Shown: positions 34,495 through 42,384 of the stretch, one piece after another | How positions within the stretch are numbered: the first letter of the stretch is position 1 | Layout of the letters: each line of letters opens with the position of its first letter | Assembly: GCF_900148515.1 (NCBI RefSeq) | Contig: NZ_FRXN01000001.1 | Coordinates: 310,001 to 374,000, forward strand | Source of the DNA: Algoriphagus zhangzhouensis | GTDB taxonomy: Bacteria > Bacteroidota > Bacteroidia > Cytophagales > Cyclobacteriaceae | Length of the DNA: 64,000 nt | Direction of reading: 5' to 3' | Notes under the pieces: model-generated | What the model saw: only the letters and a program-made list of their open reading frames with translations | Told to the model about the DNA's origin: nothing | Database searches by the model: none | Translations under genes and position numbers: made by a program

Positions 34495-34510
34495 TGTGAC
34501 AAGAAGTACT
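34495..34510. promoter_or_regulatory. Degenerate Crp/Fnr-type operator D (rhodanese)
   Basis: TGTGACAAGAAGTACT has an intact TGTGA half but a second half GTACT, two mismatches from TCACT. It is listed because its centre is 36.5 bp from the end of the rhodanese -7 box, matching the other three sites. Confidence 0.4.
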
Positions 34511-34531
34511 GATTGAGGATGTGAAGGTTGG

Positions 34532-34539
34532 TAAATTTG
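34532..34539 (+). promoter_or_regulatory. -7 box of the rhodanese gene
   Basis: TAAATTTG, exact TAnnTTTG match, 26 bp before the ATG at 34566. Confidence 0.55.
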
Positions 34540-34565
34540 TAATACTAATTTAAACCAGAACGACC

Positions 34566-34901
34566 ATGTTTGATTTCCTAAAAGCAAAACCAAAAAATTA
34601 CGAAGATATCCCAGTTGGAGAGTTTCATGATCTTATGCTTCAACCCAATACTGTTGTATTGGACGTTAGAACTGCCGGAGAATTCTCAGGTGGAAAATTG
34701 AGAGGAGCAAGAAACATAGACATTATGTCTAGAGATTTTGTAACTCAAATTCAAAACCTTCCAAAAGATAAAACCTACTTAGTTTACTGCAGAAGTGGTA
34801 ATAGAAGTGGGCAAGCTTGCGAAGTAATGGCGAATATGGGATTTACCAATTTGAAAAATATGTCGGGAGGTATCGGAAGATGGCCTTTCGAAGTAGTATA
34901 A
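34566..34901 (+). CDS. Single-domain rhodanese-like sulfurtransferase
   Basis: 111 residues, one rhodanese domain of GlpE/PspE size. VVLDVRTAGEFSGGKLRGARN is the entry motif, and the active loop CRSGNR is at residues 75-80 with the persulfide cysteine C75. There is no signal peptide, so it is cytoplasmic. It would accept or transfer sulfane sulfur produced by the quinone oxidoreductase. It has its own promoter with a weak Crp-type site and a strong terminator. Confidence 0.92.
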   Translation: MFDFLKAKPKNYEDIPVGEFHDLMLQPNTVVLDVRTAGEFSGGKLRGARNIDIMSRDFVTQIQNLPKDKTYLVYCRSGNRSGQACEVMANMGFTNLKNMSGGIGRWPFEVV

Positions 34902-34927
34902 TGAATTAGAATAGGTGTGTTTAAATA

Positions 34928-34960
34928 AAAAACGCGGGTTGTTTCAGCCCGCGTTTTTTA
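34928..34960. terminator. Bidirectional terminator after the rhodanese gene
   Basis: AACGCGGG (34931-34938) and CCCGCGTT (34948-34955) pair, with A-runs before and T-runs after, so it works for the rhodanese and for the convergent membrane protein gene. Confidence 0.85.
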
Positions 34961-34963
34961 TTG

Positions 34964-35614
34964 CTAGTCTCTATAAACCATCACAAACCACGTCAACCAA
35001 ACGATTAATGGGAATACATAGCAAACCAAAACTGCTATCACGGATTCTTTCATACTTCTATTGCTAATAGCGTGAAAGCCGTAAATCCATAGAACAGCAT
35101 AGATCACCTCAAAGATATTCAAGGTGCCTAATGGATACCACCATCGCTCTGGTACCGAATTGAATCCAAGGAATGATAAAACTGAGAAAGGTTGATACTC
35201 TTGGATTTCCAAAAAAGTGGTAGAGGAACTTGGTTTTAAAAAGACTAAAAACCGGATCAGTTCTGGGAGAATAAATACGCCTTCTGCCACTAAAGCGAAT
35301 TTCCATAATTCTTTAAAGGGAAGTTTGTATCCCAGAAAAAAGCCACCCAGCCAAAACAAAAAAGAGATCACTGTAAATTTCCAAAGGAGTGCAAATGGTG
35401 TCCAGATATAGTTTAAAGTGTTGAATACGTGGAAGATCATCAAATCACCACGAGCATCTAAATTTTCCCCGTCGGGAATTGCTTGGATGATAACTGTGTT
35501 AGTCAAATAGCGAATCACCCAAAACAACATCAGAATTAAGAAAAAATAGAGTCTCTTATCGAAATCCAAAAGGCTTTTTACACGTTGAGCTATTGTACTG
35601 AGTTCTTTGGGCAT
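34964..35614 (-). CDS. Hypothetical five-helix membrane protein
   Basis: 216 residues from the ATG at 35614. The open frame reaches a TTG at 35626, but a -7 box at 35641 to 35634 would place the transcript start there. It has about five hydrophobic helices and an arginine/lysine-rich cytoplasmic N-terminus. No family is recognised with confidence. It stands alone, divergent from the TPR gene and convergent with the rhodanese. Confidence 0.65.
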   Translation of the reverse strand: MPKELSTIAQRVKSLLDFDKRLYFFLILMLFWVIRYLTNTVIIQAIPDGENLDARGDLMIFHVFNTLNYIWTPFALLWKFTVISFLFWLGGFFLGYKLPFKELWKFALVAEGVFILPELIRFLVFLKPSSSTTFLEIQEYQPFSVLSFLGFNSVPERWWYPLGTLNIFEVIYAVLWIYGFHAISNRSMKESVIAVLVCYVFPLIVWLTWFVMVYRD

Positions 35615-35633
35615 GTTTCTTATCAATCTTATT

Positions 35634-35641
35634 CAAATCTA
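35634..35641 (-). promoter_or_regulatory. -7 box of the five-helix membrane protein gene
   Basis: TAGATTTG on the minus strand, exact TAnnTTTG match, 19 bp before the ATG at 35614. Confidence 0.45.
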
Positions 35642-35663
35642 ATCGAAAGTGAGAGATATGGTA

Positions 35664-35671
35664 TAATTTTG
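35664..35671 (+). promoter_or_regulatory. -7 box of the periplasmic TPR gene
   Basis: TAATTTTG, exact TAnnTTTG match, 20 bp before the ATG at 35692. It is divergent to the box at 35634-35641. Confidence 0.5.
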
Positions 35672-35691
35672 TATAGAATTGGAGTATAACT

Positions 35692-36888
35692 ATGAATAAA
35701 AAGACCCTGATATATATTTTCACGCTATTGATGATGAGTATTCGTCCTTTGGATGCTCAATCTTTGCCTGCAGATAGTCTGACTGTAAAATCGTCTCCCT
35801 ATCTGCTTTTGGATCGCGGCTTACAATACCGCGTGACCAAGTCCATCAATAGCATGTATAATTTTGATTTCAAGACTGCAGAACATGATTTTGCAGTGTT
35901 GAGTTATCAATACCCCGATCATCCATTACCTGATTTTTTGATGGCCTTGAGTTATTGGTGGAGGATTGAAGTGGATGTTACCAATGAAAAGTATGATGAT
36001 ATTTTTCTAGCCTACATTGACAGAGCCAATGAAAAGGCCGAAAAGATGTATGATGAGGGTGAAGATAATAAGGAGGCAGCTTTCTTTTTAGCTGCTGGCT
36101 ATGGATTTCAAGGTCGATTGCTTTCAGAAAGAAAAAGCTGGACAAAAGCTGCTTGGGCTGGAAAGAATGCTCTGAAATACATGGAGAAAAGTAGGGGAGA
36201 AGAGGAGTTTAATCCTGAATTGTTGTTGGGAGATGCCTTGTTCAATTATTTTTCCGAATGGATACCGGAAAATTATCCACTGTTGAAACCTGTAATGGCA
36301 CTATTTCCAAAAGGTGATAAAGAGCTAGGATTGCAGCAGCTGGAACAAGTGGCTGAAAATGCTTTTTACACAAGGATAGAGGCGATGTACTTTTTATTCC
36401 GATTGTATGCATCGGAAGAAAAGAAACCCTATGAAGCCCTTAGAATCTCCGAATATCTACACGGAAAGTTTCCTGACAATCCCTATTTCCATAGATCTTA
36501 TGCCCGCCATTTATATACAGTGGGCAGATGGACCGAGTCTATGGAGCAGTCCAAGCAGATATTGGATCGAATCGATGCCAAGCAAGAAGGTTATGAAGCC
36601 AACAGCGGAAGGTATGCTGCTTTTTACTTGGCTCAGTATAATGACCGTATCGGAGATCAGGCTCAAGCCAAGCGATATTATTTGAAAACGCTTTCTTACG
36701 GTGAAGAATCAGAGTCCCAAGAAAGTGGATATTATCTTTTCTCTTTAGTTGAACTTGGCAAAATCGCCATGGACGAGAATAATAAACCTCTGGCAAAAGA
36801 ATATTTTAAGAAAGTAAAGAAATACGCAAAGCGAAAACACCCCGCTCATCAGGCGGCAAGAGATTTTATCAAAAAGAATAAACTTTAA
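35692..36888 (+). CDS. Secreted TPR-like helical repeat protein
   Basis: 398 residues with a signal peptide (cleavage after LDAQ). It is built of helical pairs of TPR type: FDFKTAEHDFAVLSYQYPDHPLP near 55, KPYEALRISEYLHGKFPDNPY near 240, and RYYLKTLSYGEESESQESGY near 330, with a basic C-terminus. It is probably periplasmic or outer-membrane associated. No enzymatic motif is present and the partner is unknown. It is a single-gene unit with its own promoter and terminator. Confidence 0.75.
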   Translation: MNKKTLIYIFTLLMMSIRPLDAQSLPADSLTVKSSPYLLLDRGLQYRVTKSINSMYNFDFKTAEHDFAVLSYQYPDHPLPDFLMALSYWWRIEVDVTNEKYDDIFLAYIDRANEKAEKMYDEGEDNKEAAFFLAAGYGFQGRLLSERKSWTKAAWAGKNALKYMEKSRGEEEFNPELLLGDALFNYFSEWIPENYPLLKPVMALFPKGDKELGLQQLEQVAENAFYTRIEAMYFLFRLYASEEKKPYEALRISEYLHGKFPDNPYFHRSYARHLYTVGRWTESMEQSKQILDRIDAKQEGYEANSGRYAAFYLAQYNDRIGDQAQAKRYYLKTLSYGEESESQESGYYLFSLVELGKIAMDENNKPLAKEYFKKVKKYAKRKHPAHQAARDFIKKNKL

Positions 36889-36907
36889 GCGAAAAGTTTA
36901 CGTTTTT
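36879..36907 (+). terminator. Terminator overlapping the TPR gene stop
   Basis: TAAACTTT (36879-36886) and AAAGTTTA (36893-36900) pair, then CGTTTTT. The first arm includes the last codons, and the stop codon lies at the edge of the loop. Confidence 0.65.
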
Positions 36908-37058
36908 AGCAATCAATACAGGAGATAATTTGAAATTTGGGAATTGAGAAAGCTAAATTGAAAGGAATCTTTGCTAAACACCCTTCATTTCTAAAGATTA
37001 TTTTGATTTTAGTCTATTAAAATATCTTTAATAGTTTTAAAACTTTCCTTAATTATTA

Positions 37059-37066
37059 TAAATTTG
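37059..37066 (+). promoter_or_regulatory. -7 box of the Lrp/AsnC gene
   Basis: TAAATTTG, exact TAnnTTTG match, with a T-rich stretch near 37036-37039 as a possible -33 element. Confidence 0.5.
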
Positions 37067-37098
37067 CACCACAGAAAATTTTGTAAAAGCAAGAAATC

Positions 37099-37581
37099 AT
37101 GGATAATAGCGTAAGAATTAAATTTGATAAAATTGATCGCAGGATTCTCGAAATTCTTCAGGGAAATGCGAAAATTACAAACGCTCAACTCTCTAAAGAT
37201 ATAGGACTTTCTCCAGCTCCAACCTTGGAACGTGTGAAGAAATTAGAACAGTCTGGAATCATCAAAAGCTACCATGCGAAGCTTGATCCTGAAAAAATCG
37301 GATTGGGTGTAAGCACATTTGTATTGGTTAGTTTGATTGGCCACAACAAAGCAAACATCGATGCTTTTATGAAAGAAATCAATGGCATTCCTGAAGTGAT
37401 CGAATGTCACCACATCACTGGTACAGGTGATTTCATTTTGAAAATCATTGCAAAAGATATCACGGCTTACCAAAAGCTGATGTTGGAAAAAGTTTCTGAG
37501 ATTAAAGAGGTAGACTCTATGCAATCCATGGTAATTTTGTCCACATTCAAAGATTCTAAAGTATTGCCTATCCCGGCATAA
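37099..37581 (+). CDS. Lrp/AsnC-family transcriptional regulator
   Basis: 160 residues, full Lrp length. The N-terminal helix-turn-helix is at about residues 10-60 (IDRRILEILQGNAKITNAQLSKDIGLSPAPTLERV region). The C-terminal RAM effector domain is at about 70-150 (VIECHHITGTGDFILKI). It usually responds to an amino acid and can act globally. It has its own promoter and a strong terminator. The target genes are unknown; the flanking NUDIX-MATE pair is separated by that terminator. Confidence 0.93.
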   Translation: MDNSVRIKFDKIDRRILEILQGNAKITNAQLSKDIGLSPAPTLERVKKLEQSGIIKSYHAKLDPEKIGLGVSTFVLVSLIGHNKANIDAFMKEINGIPEVIECHHITGTGDFILKIIAKDITAYQKLMLEKVSEIKEVDSMQSMVILSTFKDSKVLPIPA

Positions 37582-37601
37582 ACTATTTTATATTAAAATC
37601 G

Positions 37602-37630
37602 AAAGGGGTGGCAATGTCACCCCTTTTTTT
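37602..37630 (+). terminator. Terminator of the Lrp/AsnC gene
   Basis: AAGGGGTG and CACCCCTT arms with the GCAATGT loop between, followed by a run of eight T. The NUDIX ATG comes only nine bases later, so that gene may depend on readthrough or a promoter within the terminator. Confidence 0.88.
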
Positions 37631-37638
37631 TGTGTGTT

Positions 37639-38181
37639 ATGTTTGAAAATCCCTGGAAAACCCTTCGTAAAAAATCAATCTATCAAAACCCTTGGATCCA
37701 TTTGGAGGAACATGATGTGTTAACTCCTGCCGGAAAAGAAGGGATTTATGGAAAGCTTCATTTTAAGAATAAAGCCATGGCTATCGTCCCTGTAGATGAA
37801 GAAGGAAATACCTGGTTGGTGGGGCAATATCGCTATGCTTTGGATGAGTATTCATGGGAAATTCCAATGGGTGGAGGACCAATTGGACTGGATTTACTAG
37901 AAAGTGCCAAAAGGGAACTGAAAGAGGAAACAGGGCTTACAGCAGCCAAATGGACTGAAGTTCTTCGGATTCATACTTCCAATTCAGTTACCGACGAAGA
38001 GGGGTTTGTGTATTTAGCCCAAGATTTAACTCAAGGAGAAACAGAGTTTGAAGAAACAGAAGTTCTCCAAATTAAAAAGCTTCCATTTTCGGAAGTGGTA
38101 GAGATGGTAATGCGTGGCGAAATTACCGATTCTATCAGTATTGCAGGAATTTTAAAAGTTGCCCGAATTTTGGGCTTATAG
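37639..38181 (+). CDS. NUDIX hydrolase (ADP-ribose pyrophosphatase-like)
   Basis: 180 residues from the ATG at 37639. The N-terminal strand region YQNPWIHLEEHDVLTPAG and the RYALDEYSWEIPMGG entry resemble ADP-ribose or GDP-mannose pyrophosphatases. The Nudix box keeps RELKEETGL, but the first glutamate of G-x5-E is a leucine (GGGPIGL). The MATE gene starts two bases after the stop. It would hydrolyse a nucleoside diphosphate linked to another moiety; the substrate is not set. Confidence 0.87.
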   Translation: MFENPWKTLRKKSIYQNPWIHLEEHDVLTPAGKEGIYGKLHFKNKAMAIVPVDEEGNTWLVGQYRYALDEYSWEIPMGGGPIGLDLLESAKRELKEETGLTAAKWTEVLRIHTSNSVTDEEGFVYLAQDLTQGETEFEETEVLQIKKLPFSEVVEMVMRGEITDSISIAGILKVARILGL

Positions 38182-38183
38182 CG

Positions 38184-39527
38184 ATGACGATTAAAGATCA
38201 TTTTCAGATTACATACAAATTGGCCTATCCGGTTGTTCTGAGTCAGTTGGGACAAGTAATGGTGGGTGTGGCCGATAGTATGATGGTAGGTAGGTTAGGG
38301 GCTGTTCCTTTGGCAGCAGCTTCTTTGGCCAATTCTATCTTTTTTGTGCTTTTGATGTTTGGAATGGGAGTTTCCATGGGTATTACTCCATTGGTTTCCA
38401 TGGCCGAAGGGAAAGGGAAGTTAAATAGGATTGGAAGACTTTTTCAACATGGGCTTTGGATTAATATGGGTACGGCTGTGATTTTGACCATGATTATCTT
38501 GGGATTATCCCAAGGTTTACATTTTCTGAACCAACCAGAAGAAGTCGTTGAATTGGCGATTCCTTATCTGTTCATCATTACTGCTTCGCTTTTTCCTTTT
38601 ATGTTTTTCCAAACATTCAAGCAATTGGCAGAAGGACTTTCTCAGACGAAGCAAGCAATGGGGGTGACCATTTTATCCAACCTTGTGAATGTTTTTCTAA
38701 ACTGGGTGTTGATTTTCGGGAATTTGGGAGCTCCAGAAATGGGATTGGTAGGGGCAGGCCTTGCAACTTTGATTTCCAGGATAATGATGCCGATTTTATT
38801 GGGGTGGTATATTCTGGGGTCAAAGAGATATACAAAGTTCAAACTTTCTTTAGGCCTTAAGAAATTCAGTTTTCCCATGATCAATCGGATTTTGAAAGTA
38901 GGGATACCAACAGGGTTTCAATACATTTTTGAAGTAAGTGCCTTTGGATCGGCGGCTATTATGATGGGTTGGATCGGAGTAAATGCTTTAGCGGGTCACC
39001 AGATCGCCTTGAATTTGGCGTCCATTAGTTATATGATGGCAGCTGGATTGAGTACCGCTGGTATGATCCGGGTGAGTAATCAAATAGGTAAAGGAAACTT
39101 TAAAGCGATGAGAGAAGCCGGAATGGTTGTTTTTGCAATGGTTCTGATATTTATGGCCATTACAGCATTGCTTTTTGTCAGCTTTAGAAATTTCCTTCCA
39201 TCTCTTTATATCGACGATCCTGAGGTGATTGCGACTTCAGCTACTTTATTGATTATAGCTGGAATGTTCCAGTTATCCGATGGAGTGCAGGTGGCTGGTT
39301 TGGGTGTTTTACGTGGTATGGAGGATGTCAAATTTCCTACTTTGATCACCTTAATTGCCTATTGGGTTTTGGGATTGCCATTGGGCTATTTCCTTGCTTT
39401 TGAGATGGGAATGGCTGAAAGAGGAATATGGTATGGACTTTTGATAGGTCTGACTATCACTGCTGTGGTTTTATTTTATCGCTTTCATATTCTTAGCAAA
39501 AAAGCCATTCAAGAAAAAAGAATCTAG
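38184..39527 (+). CDS. MATE-family efflux transporter
   Basis: 447 residues with 12 membrane helices, a usual MATE length. Repeat signatures: LAYPVVLSQLGQVMVGVADSMMVG at the start of the first half, and KVGIPTGFQYIFEVSAFG with HQIALNLASISYMMAAGLS in the second. NorM-like cation/drug antiporter at the inner membrane. It is co-transcribed with the NUDIX gene; no functional link is known. Confidence 0.92.
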   Translation: MTIKDHFQITYKLAYPVVLSQLGQVMVGVADSMMVGRLGAVPLAAASLANSIFFVLLMFGMGVSMGITPLVSMAEGKGKLNRIGRLFQHGLWINMGTAVILTMIILGLSQGLHFLNQPEEVVELAIPYLFIITASLFPFMFFQTFKQLAEGLSQTKQAMGVTILSNLVNVFLNWVLIFGNLGAPEMGLVGAGLATLISRIMMPILLGWYILGSKRYTKFKLSLGLKKFSFPMINRILKVGIPTGFQYIFEVSAFGSAAIMMGWIGVNALAGHQIALNLASISYMMAAGLSTAGMIRVSNQIGKGNFKAMREAGMVVFAMVLIFMAITALLFVSFRNFLPSLYIDDPEVIATSATLLIIAGMFQLSDGVQVAGLGVLRGMEDVKFPTLITLIAYWVLGLPLGYFLAFEMGMAERGIWYGLLIGLTITAVVLFYRFHILSKKAIQEKRI

Positions 39528-39598
39528 TTTCAAACAAAATAGGTATTGGTTGAGGAGAGGAAGCTTATATTCAAGGTTTAAAACCACCCCCTTCCCTT

Positions 39599-40945
39599 AT
39601 GAAAAAACTACTACCTATTCTTTTTCTCTTTATTTCCTCCATTTCCTATGCTCAGGACTTGGCGGTTTTGCCCTTGCGAGACCAAGCCAAAGTCATAGAT
39701 TCTTGGCTAGAGGACAGAATTGAGAATTTACTACCCGAATTGATGACTGAAACAGGAATCGATATGTGGGTGGTCATTTCTAGAGAATACAACGAGGATC
39801 CTATTATCCGCACGATGTTGCCCGCCACATGGATGGCTGCAAGGAGAAGGACGATTCTAGTTATGTATCAACCAAGTCCAAATGAAGCTGTAGAGACTTA
39901 TGCTGTGGCTAGGTATGACGTAGGTAAATCATTTAAAAGAGCCTGGAATCCTGAAGAACAACCAGATCAATGGGATGCTTTGATGAAGTTAATCGCTTCT
40001 AAAAACCCGAAAAAGATCGGATTGGATTTTGCCAAAGATTATGGTCATGCAGACGGATTGACTCATAATGAATATGGAGTTTTTATGGATTATTTGCCTG
40101 AGAACCTTCAGAAAAATGTGGTTTCAGCTCAAACTCTAGCTGTAAGATGGATTGAAACCCGTACACCTTCAGAAATGGCAACCTATCGCCATATTCAGGA
40201 AATTGCTCATCAAATTGTACAGGAAGGTCTTTCTTCTGCTGTAATCACTCCTGGAGTCACTACAACCGACGATGTGGTTTGGTGGTATAGAGAGAAGATA
40301 AAAGAATTGAAACTGGATACTTGGTTTCATCCATCAGTAGATATTCAAAGAGCAGATGCTGATTCTGAGGCTTCCAAGAGATCTTTTGCTTCCCGACCAT
40401 CGGATGCGACCATTATGCCTGGTGATTTGCTCCATATTGATTTCGGGATCACCTATTTGAGATTGAATACCGATACTCAGGAAATGGCTTATGTTCTTAA
40501 ACCAGGTGAAACTGAAGTGCCTGAATATCTGCAAAAAGCATTTGAAGTAGGAAATAGATTGCAGGATATTTTGACCTCCAATTATGTTGCAGGGAAAACT
40601 GGTAATGAGATCCTAAAAGCATCAAGAACCCAAATGCAATCTGAAGGAATCAATGGAAGTATCTATACCCATCCATTGGGTTTTTATGGTCACTCTGCCG
40701 GCCCAACTATTGGGATGTGGGATAATCAGGGAGATACTCCTGGAGCTGGTGACTTCCCACTTCATGCTAGTACAGGATATGCAATTGAGCTAAATGCCGT
40801 TGTCCACGTCAAAGAATGGAACAAAGATGTCAGAATCATGTTGGAGGAAGGTGCTTATTTCGATGGGAAAAAAGTAACTTATTACAATGGCCGTCAAAAG
40901 AAATTATTTGCCATACCTCGAACGAGCGAGTATTTAGGGAATTAA
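39599..40945 (+). CDS. Secreted M24-family metallopeptidase (Xaa-Pro aminopeptidase type)
   Basis: 448 residues: signal peptide (LLPILFLFISSISYAQ), a creatinase-like N-terminal domain (to about 180) and a pita-bread catalytic domain. The five metal ligands can be placed: D in HIDFGI, D in LNTDTQ, H in YGHSAGP, E in YAIELNAV and E in MLEEGAYF. It would trim N-terminal residues before proline from peptides in the periplasm. A strong terminator follows. Confidence 0.88.
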   Translation: MKKLLPILFLFISSISYAQDLAVLPLRDQAKVIDSWLEDRIENLLPELMTETGIDMWVVISREYNEDPIIRTMLPATWMAARRRTILVMYQPSPNEAVETYAVARYDVGKSFKRAWNPEEQPDQWDALMKLIASKNPKKIGLDFAKDYGHADGLTHNEYGVFMDYLPENLQKNVVSAQTLAVRWIETRTPSEMATYRHIQEIAHQIVQEGLSSAVITPGVTTTDDVVWWYREKIKELKLDTWFHPSVDIQRADADSEASKRSFASRPSDATIMPGDLLHIDFGITYLRLNTDTQEMAYVLKPGETEVPEYLQKAFEVGNRLQDILTSNYVAGKTGNEILKASRTQMQSEGINGSIYTHPLGFYGHSAGPTIGMWDNQGDTPGAGDFPLHASTGYAIELNAVVHVKEWNKDVRIMLEEGAYFDGKKVTYYNGRQKKLFAIPRTSEYLGN

Positions 40946-40954
40946 ATTCTAAAC

Positions 40955-40983
40955 AAAGGGTCTGAATTTTCAGACCCTTTTTT
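40955..40983. terminator. Bidirectional terminator between M24 peptidase and MFS genes
   Basis: AAAGGGTCTG (40955-40964) and CAGACCCTTT (40971-40980) pair perfectly around six bases with T-runs on both strands. It overlaps the stop of the convergent MFS gene at 40982. Confidence 0.88.
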
Positions 40984-42157
40984 AATGACTTACCTGATAT
41001 TTTCCTTTTTTGATAAAAATGAGGTAGATAAAAGCCAAAGAAGCCATTCCAGCACTGGTCAAGAAAACCCACCTGAAATTGTCTGGATTATTTCCATAAA
41101 TCCAGCCAGAAACCAAGGCTCCAAAGCCAATTCCAGCCTCCAGGAAAATATACATAGTTGCCAAAGCTCTTCCTCTAAAATCATTTAAGGAAAGGTCGAC
41201 TACCCAGGCAGATGTGGTAGGACTATACATGCCAACAGCTGAACCAAACAAAACACCAGCAGCCAATAATGTTGATTTGGATTGAGCAGAGGCTATTGTT
41301 ATCATAGCCAAAATCAAACAGAAAATAGCCACTCTCAATACAGGAACTCTCCCATACTTGTCAGAGGCTTTGCCTGCCAATAATCGGATTCCTAAAGAGG
41401 AAAGGGTGAAAACGGCAAAGAAAAGCCCTTTGTTTTCTATCCCTAAATGCTCAGATAAATCTGGTATAATGGTCAGAACTACTCCAAAAGAGAAAACGGC
41501 CAGGAAGAGGATAGTTGATGGTACCAAAACTCTTTTTTCGATGATTTCATTTTTCTTTAGGCGAAAGAGATTCAATGAAAACTTCTCTTTATTTGGAAGT
41601 GTTTCTTTGAGCCGGACTAAAATCAAAATAGAAAAGATTGAAGTAAATGCTGAGGTGTAGAAGAGCACATTCAACTCCCAATGCGTCGCAATCCAACCAC
41701 CAATAGCTGGCCCAGCGGCCATTCCGAGTGAACCAAAAAGAGATTGGATTCCCATGGCTTCACCACGTTTTTGGAAAGGCACGATATCAGCAACGTAGGC
41801 AGAAGTTCCAGTCGGTTTGAATCCTGTAGAAAATCCATGGATGAATCGAAGAAACAGAAAGCCACTGACAAAGTTGAGAATTGGGTATAGTAGGCCAACA
41901 ATGAAGCAAATGGAAGTTCCCACTATCATTACTGGAATCCTTCCGATTTTATCAGCCAACTTTCCGCTAAAGGGTCTTGAAAGTCCTGCCGAAAGGGTAA
42001 AAAGAGAAATAATCAATCCTTTATATTCCTCACCTCCCAAAGAAGTCAGGTAAGCTGGAAGCTCAGGAATGATCATATTGAATGATGAGAAAAACAAAAA
42101 GGAGCTCAGGCACAAAAGGAAGAAATTGAGACTGAAAAAGGAGGGGAGTAGTCGCAT
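40982..42157 (-). CDS. MFS transporter (12-helix, drug-efflux-like)
   Basis: 391 residues with 12 membrane helices. The MFS loop motif is seen as GKLADKIGRIPVM (loop 2-3), repeated as GKASDKYGRVPVL (loop 8-9). A motif-C-like helix has LFGSLGMAAGPAIGGWIA, which points to the drug/H+ antiporter group. The substrate is unknown. The ATG at 42157 sits only nine bases from a perfect -7 box, so the mRNA is almost leaderless. Confidence 0.87.
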   Translation of the reverse strand: MRLLPSFFSLNFFLLCLSSFLFFSSFNMIIPELPAYLTSLGGEEYKGLIISLFTLSAGLSRPFSGKLADKIGRIPVMIVGTSICFIVGLLYPILNFVSGFLFLRFIHGFSTGFKPTGTSAYVADIVPFQKRGEAMGIQSLFGSLGMAAGPAIGGWIATHWELNVLFYTSAFTSIFSILILVRLKETLPNKEKFSLNLFRLKKNEIIEKRVLVPSTILFLAVFSFGVVLTIIPDLSEHLGIENKGLFFAVFTLSSLGIRLLAGKASDKYGRVPVLRVAIFCLILAMITIASAQSKSTLLAAGVLFGSAVGMYSPTTSAWVVDLSLNDFRGRALATMYIFLEAGIGFGALVSGWIYGNNPDNFRWVFLTSAGMASLAFIYLIFIKKGKYQVSH

Positions 42158-42165
42158 GAATGATG

Positions 42166-42173
42166 CAAAAATA
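42166..42173 (-). promoter_or_regulatory. -7 box abutting the MFS start
   Basis: Minus-strand TATTTTTG, exact TAnnTTTG match, ending nine bases before the ATG at 42157. Confidence 0.45.
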
Positions 42174-42184
42174 ATTAATCAGAT

Positions 42185-42245
42185 TTAAGTATCTAGTATC
42201 AAGATTCGAGAACCAAGAATCAAGAGTCAAGATCCAAAAGGAAAG
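42185..42245. repeat. Degenerate short-unit array
   Basis: Imperfect units such as AGTATCTAGTATCAAGATTC, CAAGAATCAAGAGTCAAGATCC in overlapping register (core near ATCAAGA). It lies between MFS and prfB and resembles the decayed array near 1650-1760. Confidence 0.45.
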
Positions 42246-42310
42246 GAGTTGAAGAAATGGCTTTGAATTCCCAAATCGATGGAAAATCGGAATGCTAATG
42301 ATCAACCACA

Positions 42311-42340
42311 AAAAAAGCCAGGATCAAATCCTGGCTTTTT
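42311..42340 (-). terminator. Terminator of prfB
   Basis: AGCCAGGAT and ATCCTGGCT pair around a CAA loop. On the minus strand a run of six or seven T follows; there are also T's on the other strand. Confidence 0.85.
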
Positions 42341-42384
42341 GAAATTCTGATGGTGACCACTGCAAACTGATCACCGTGGATAGC

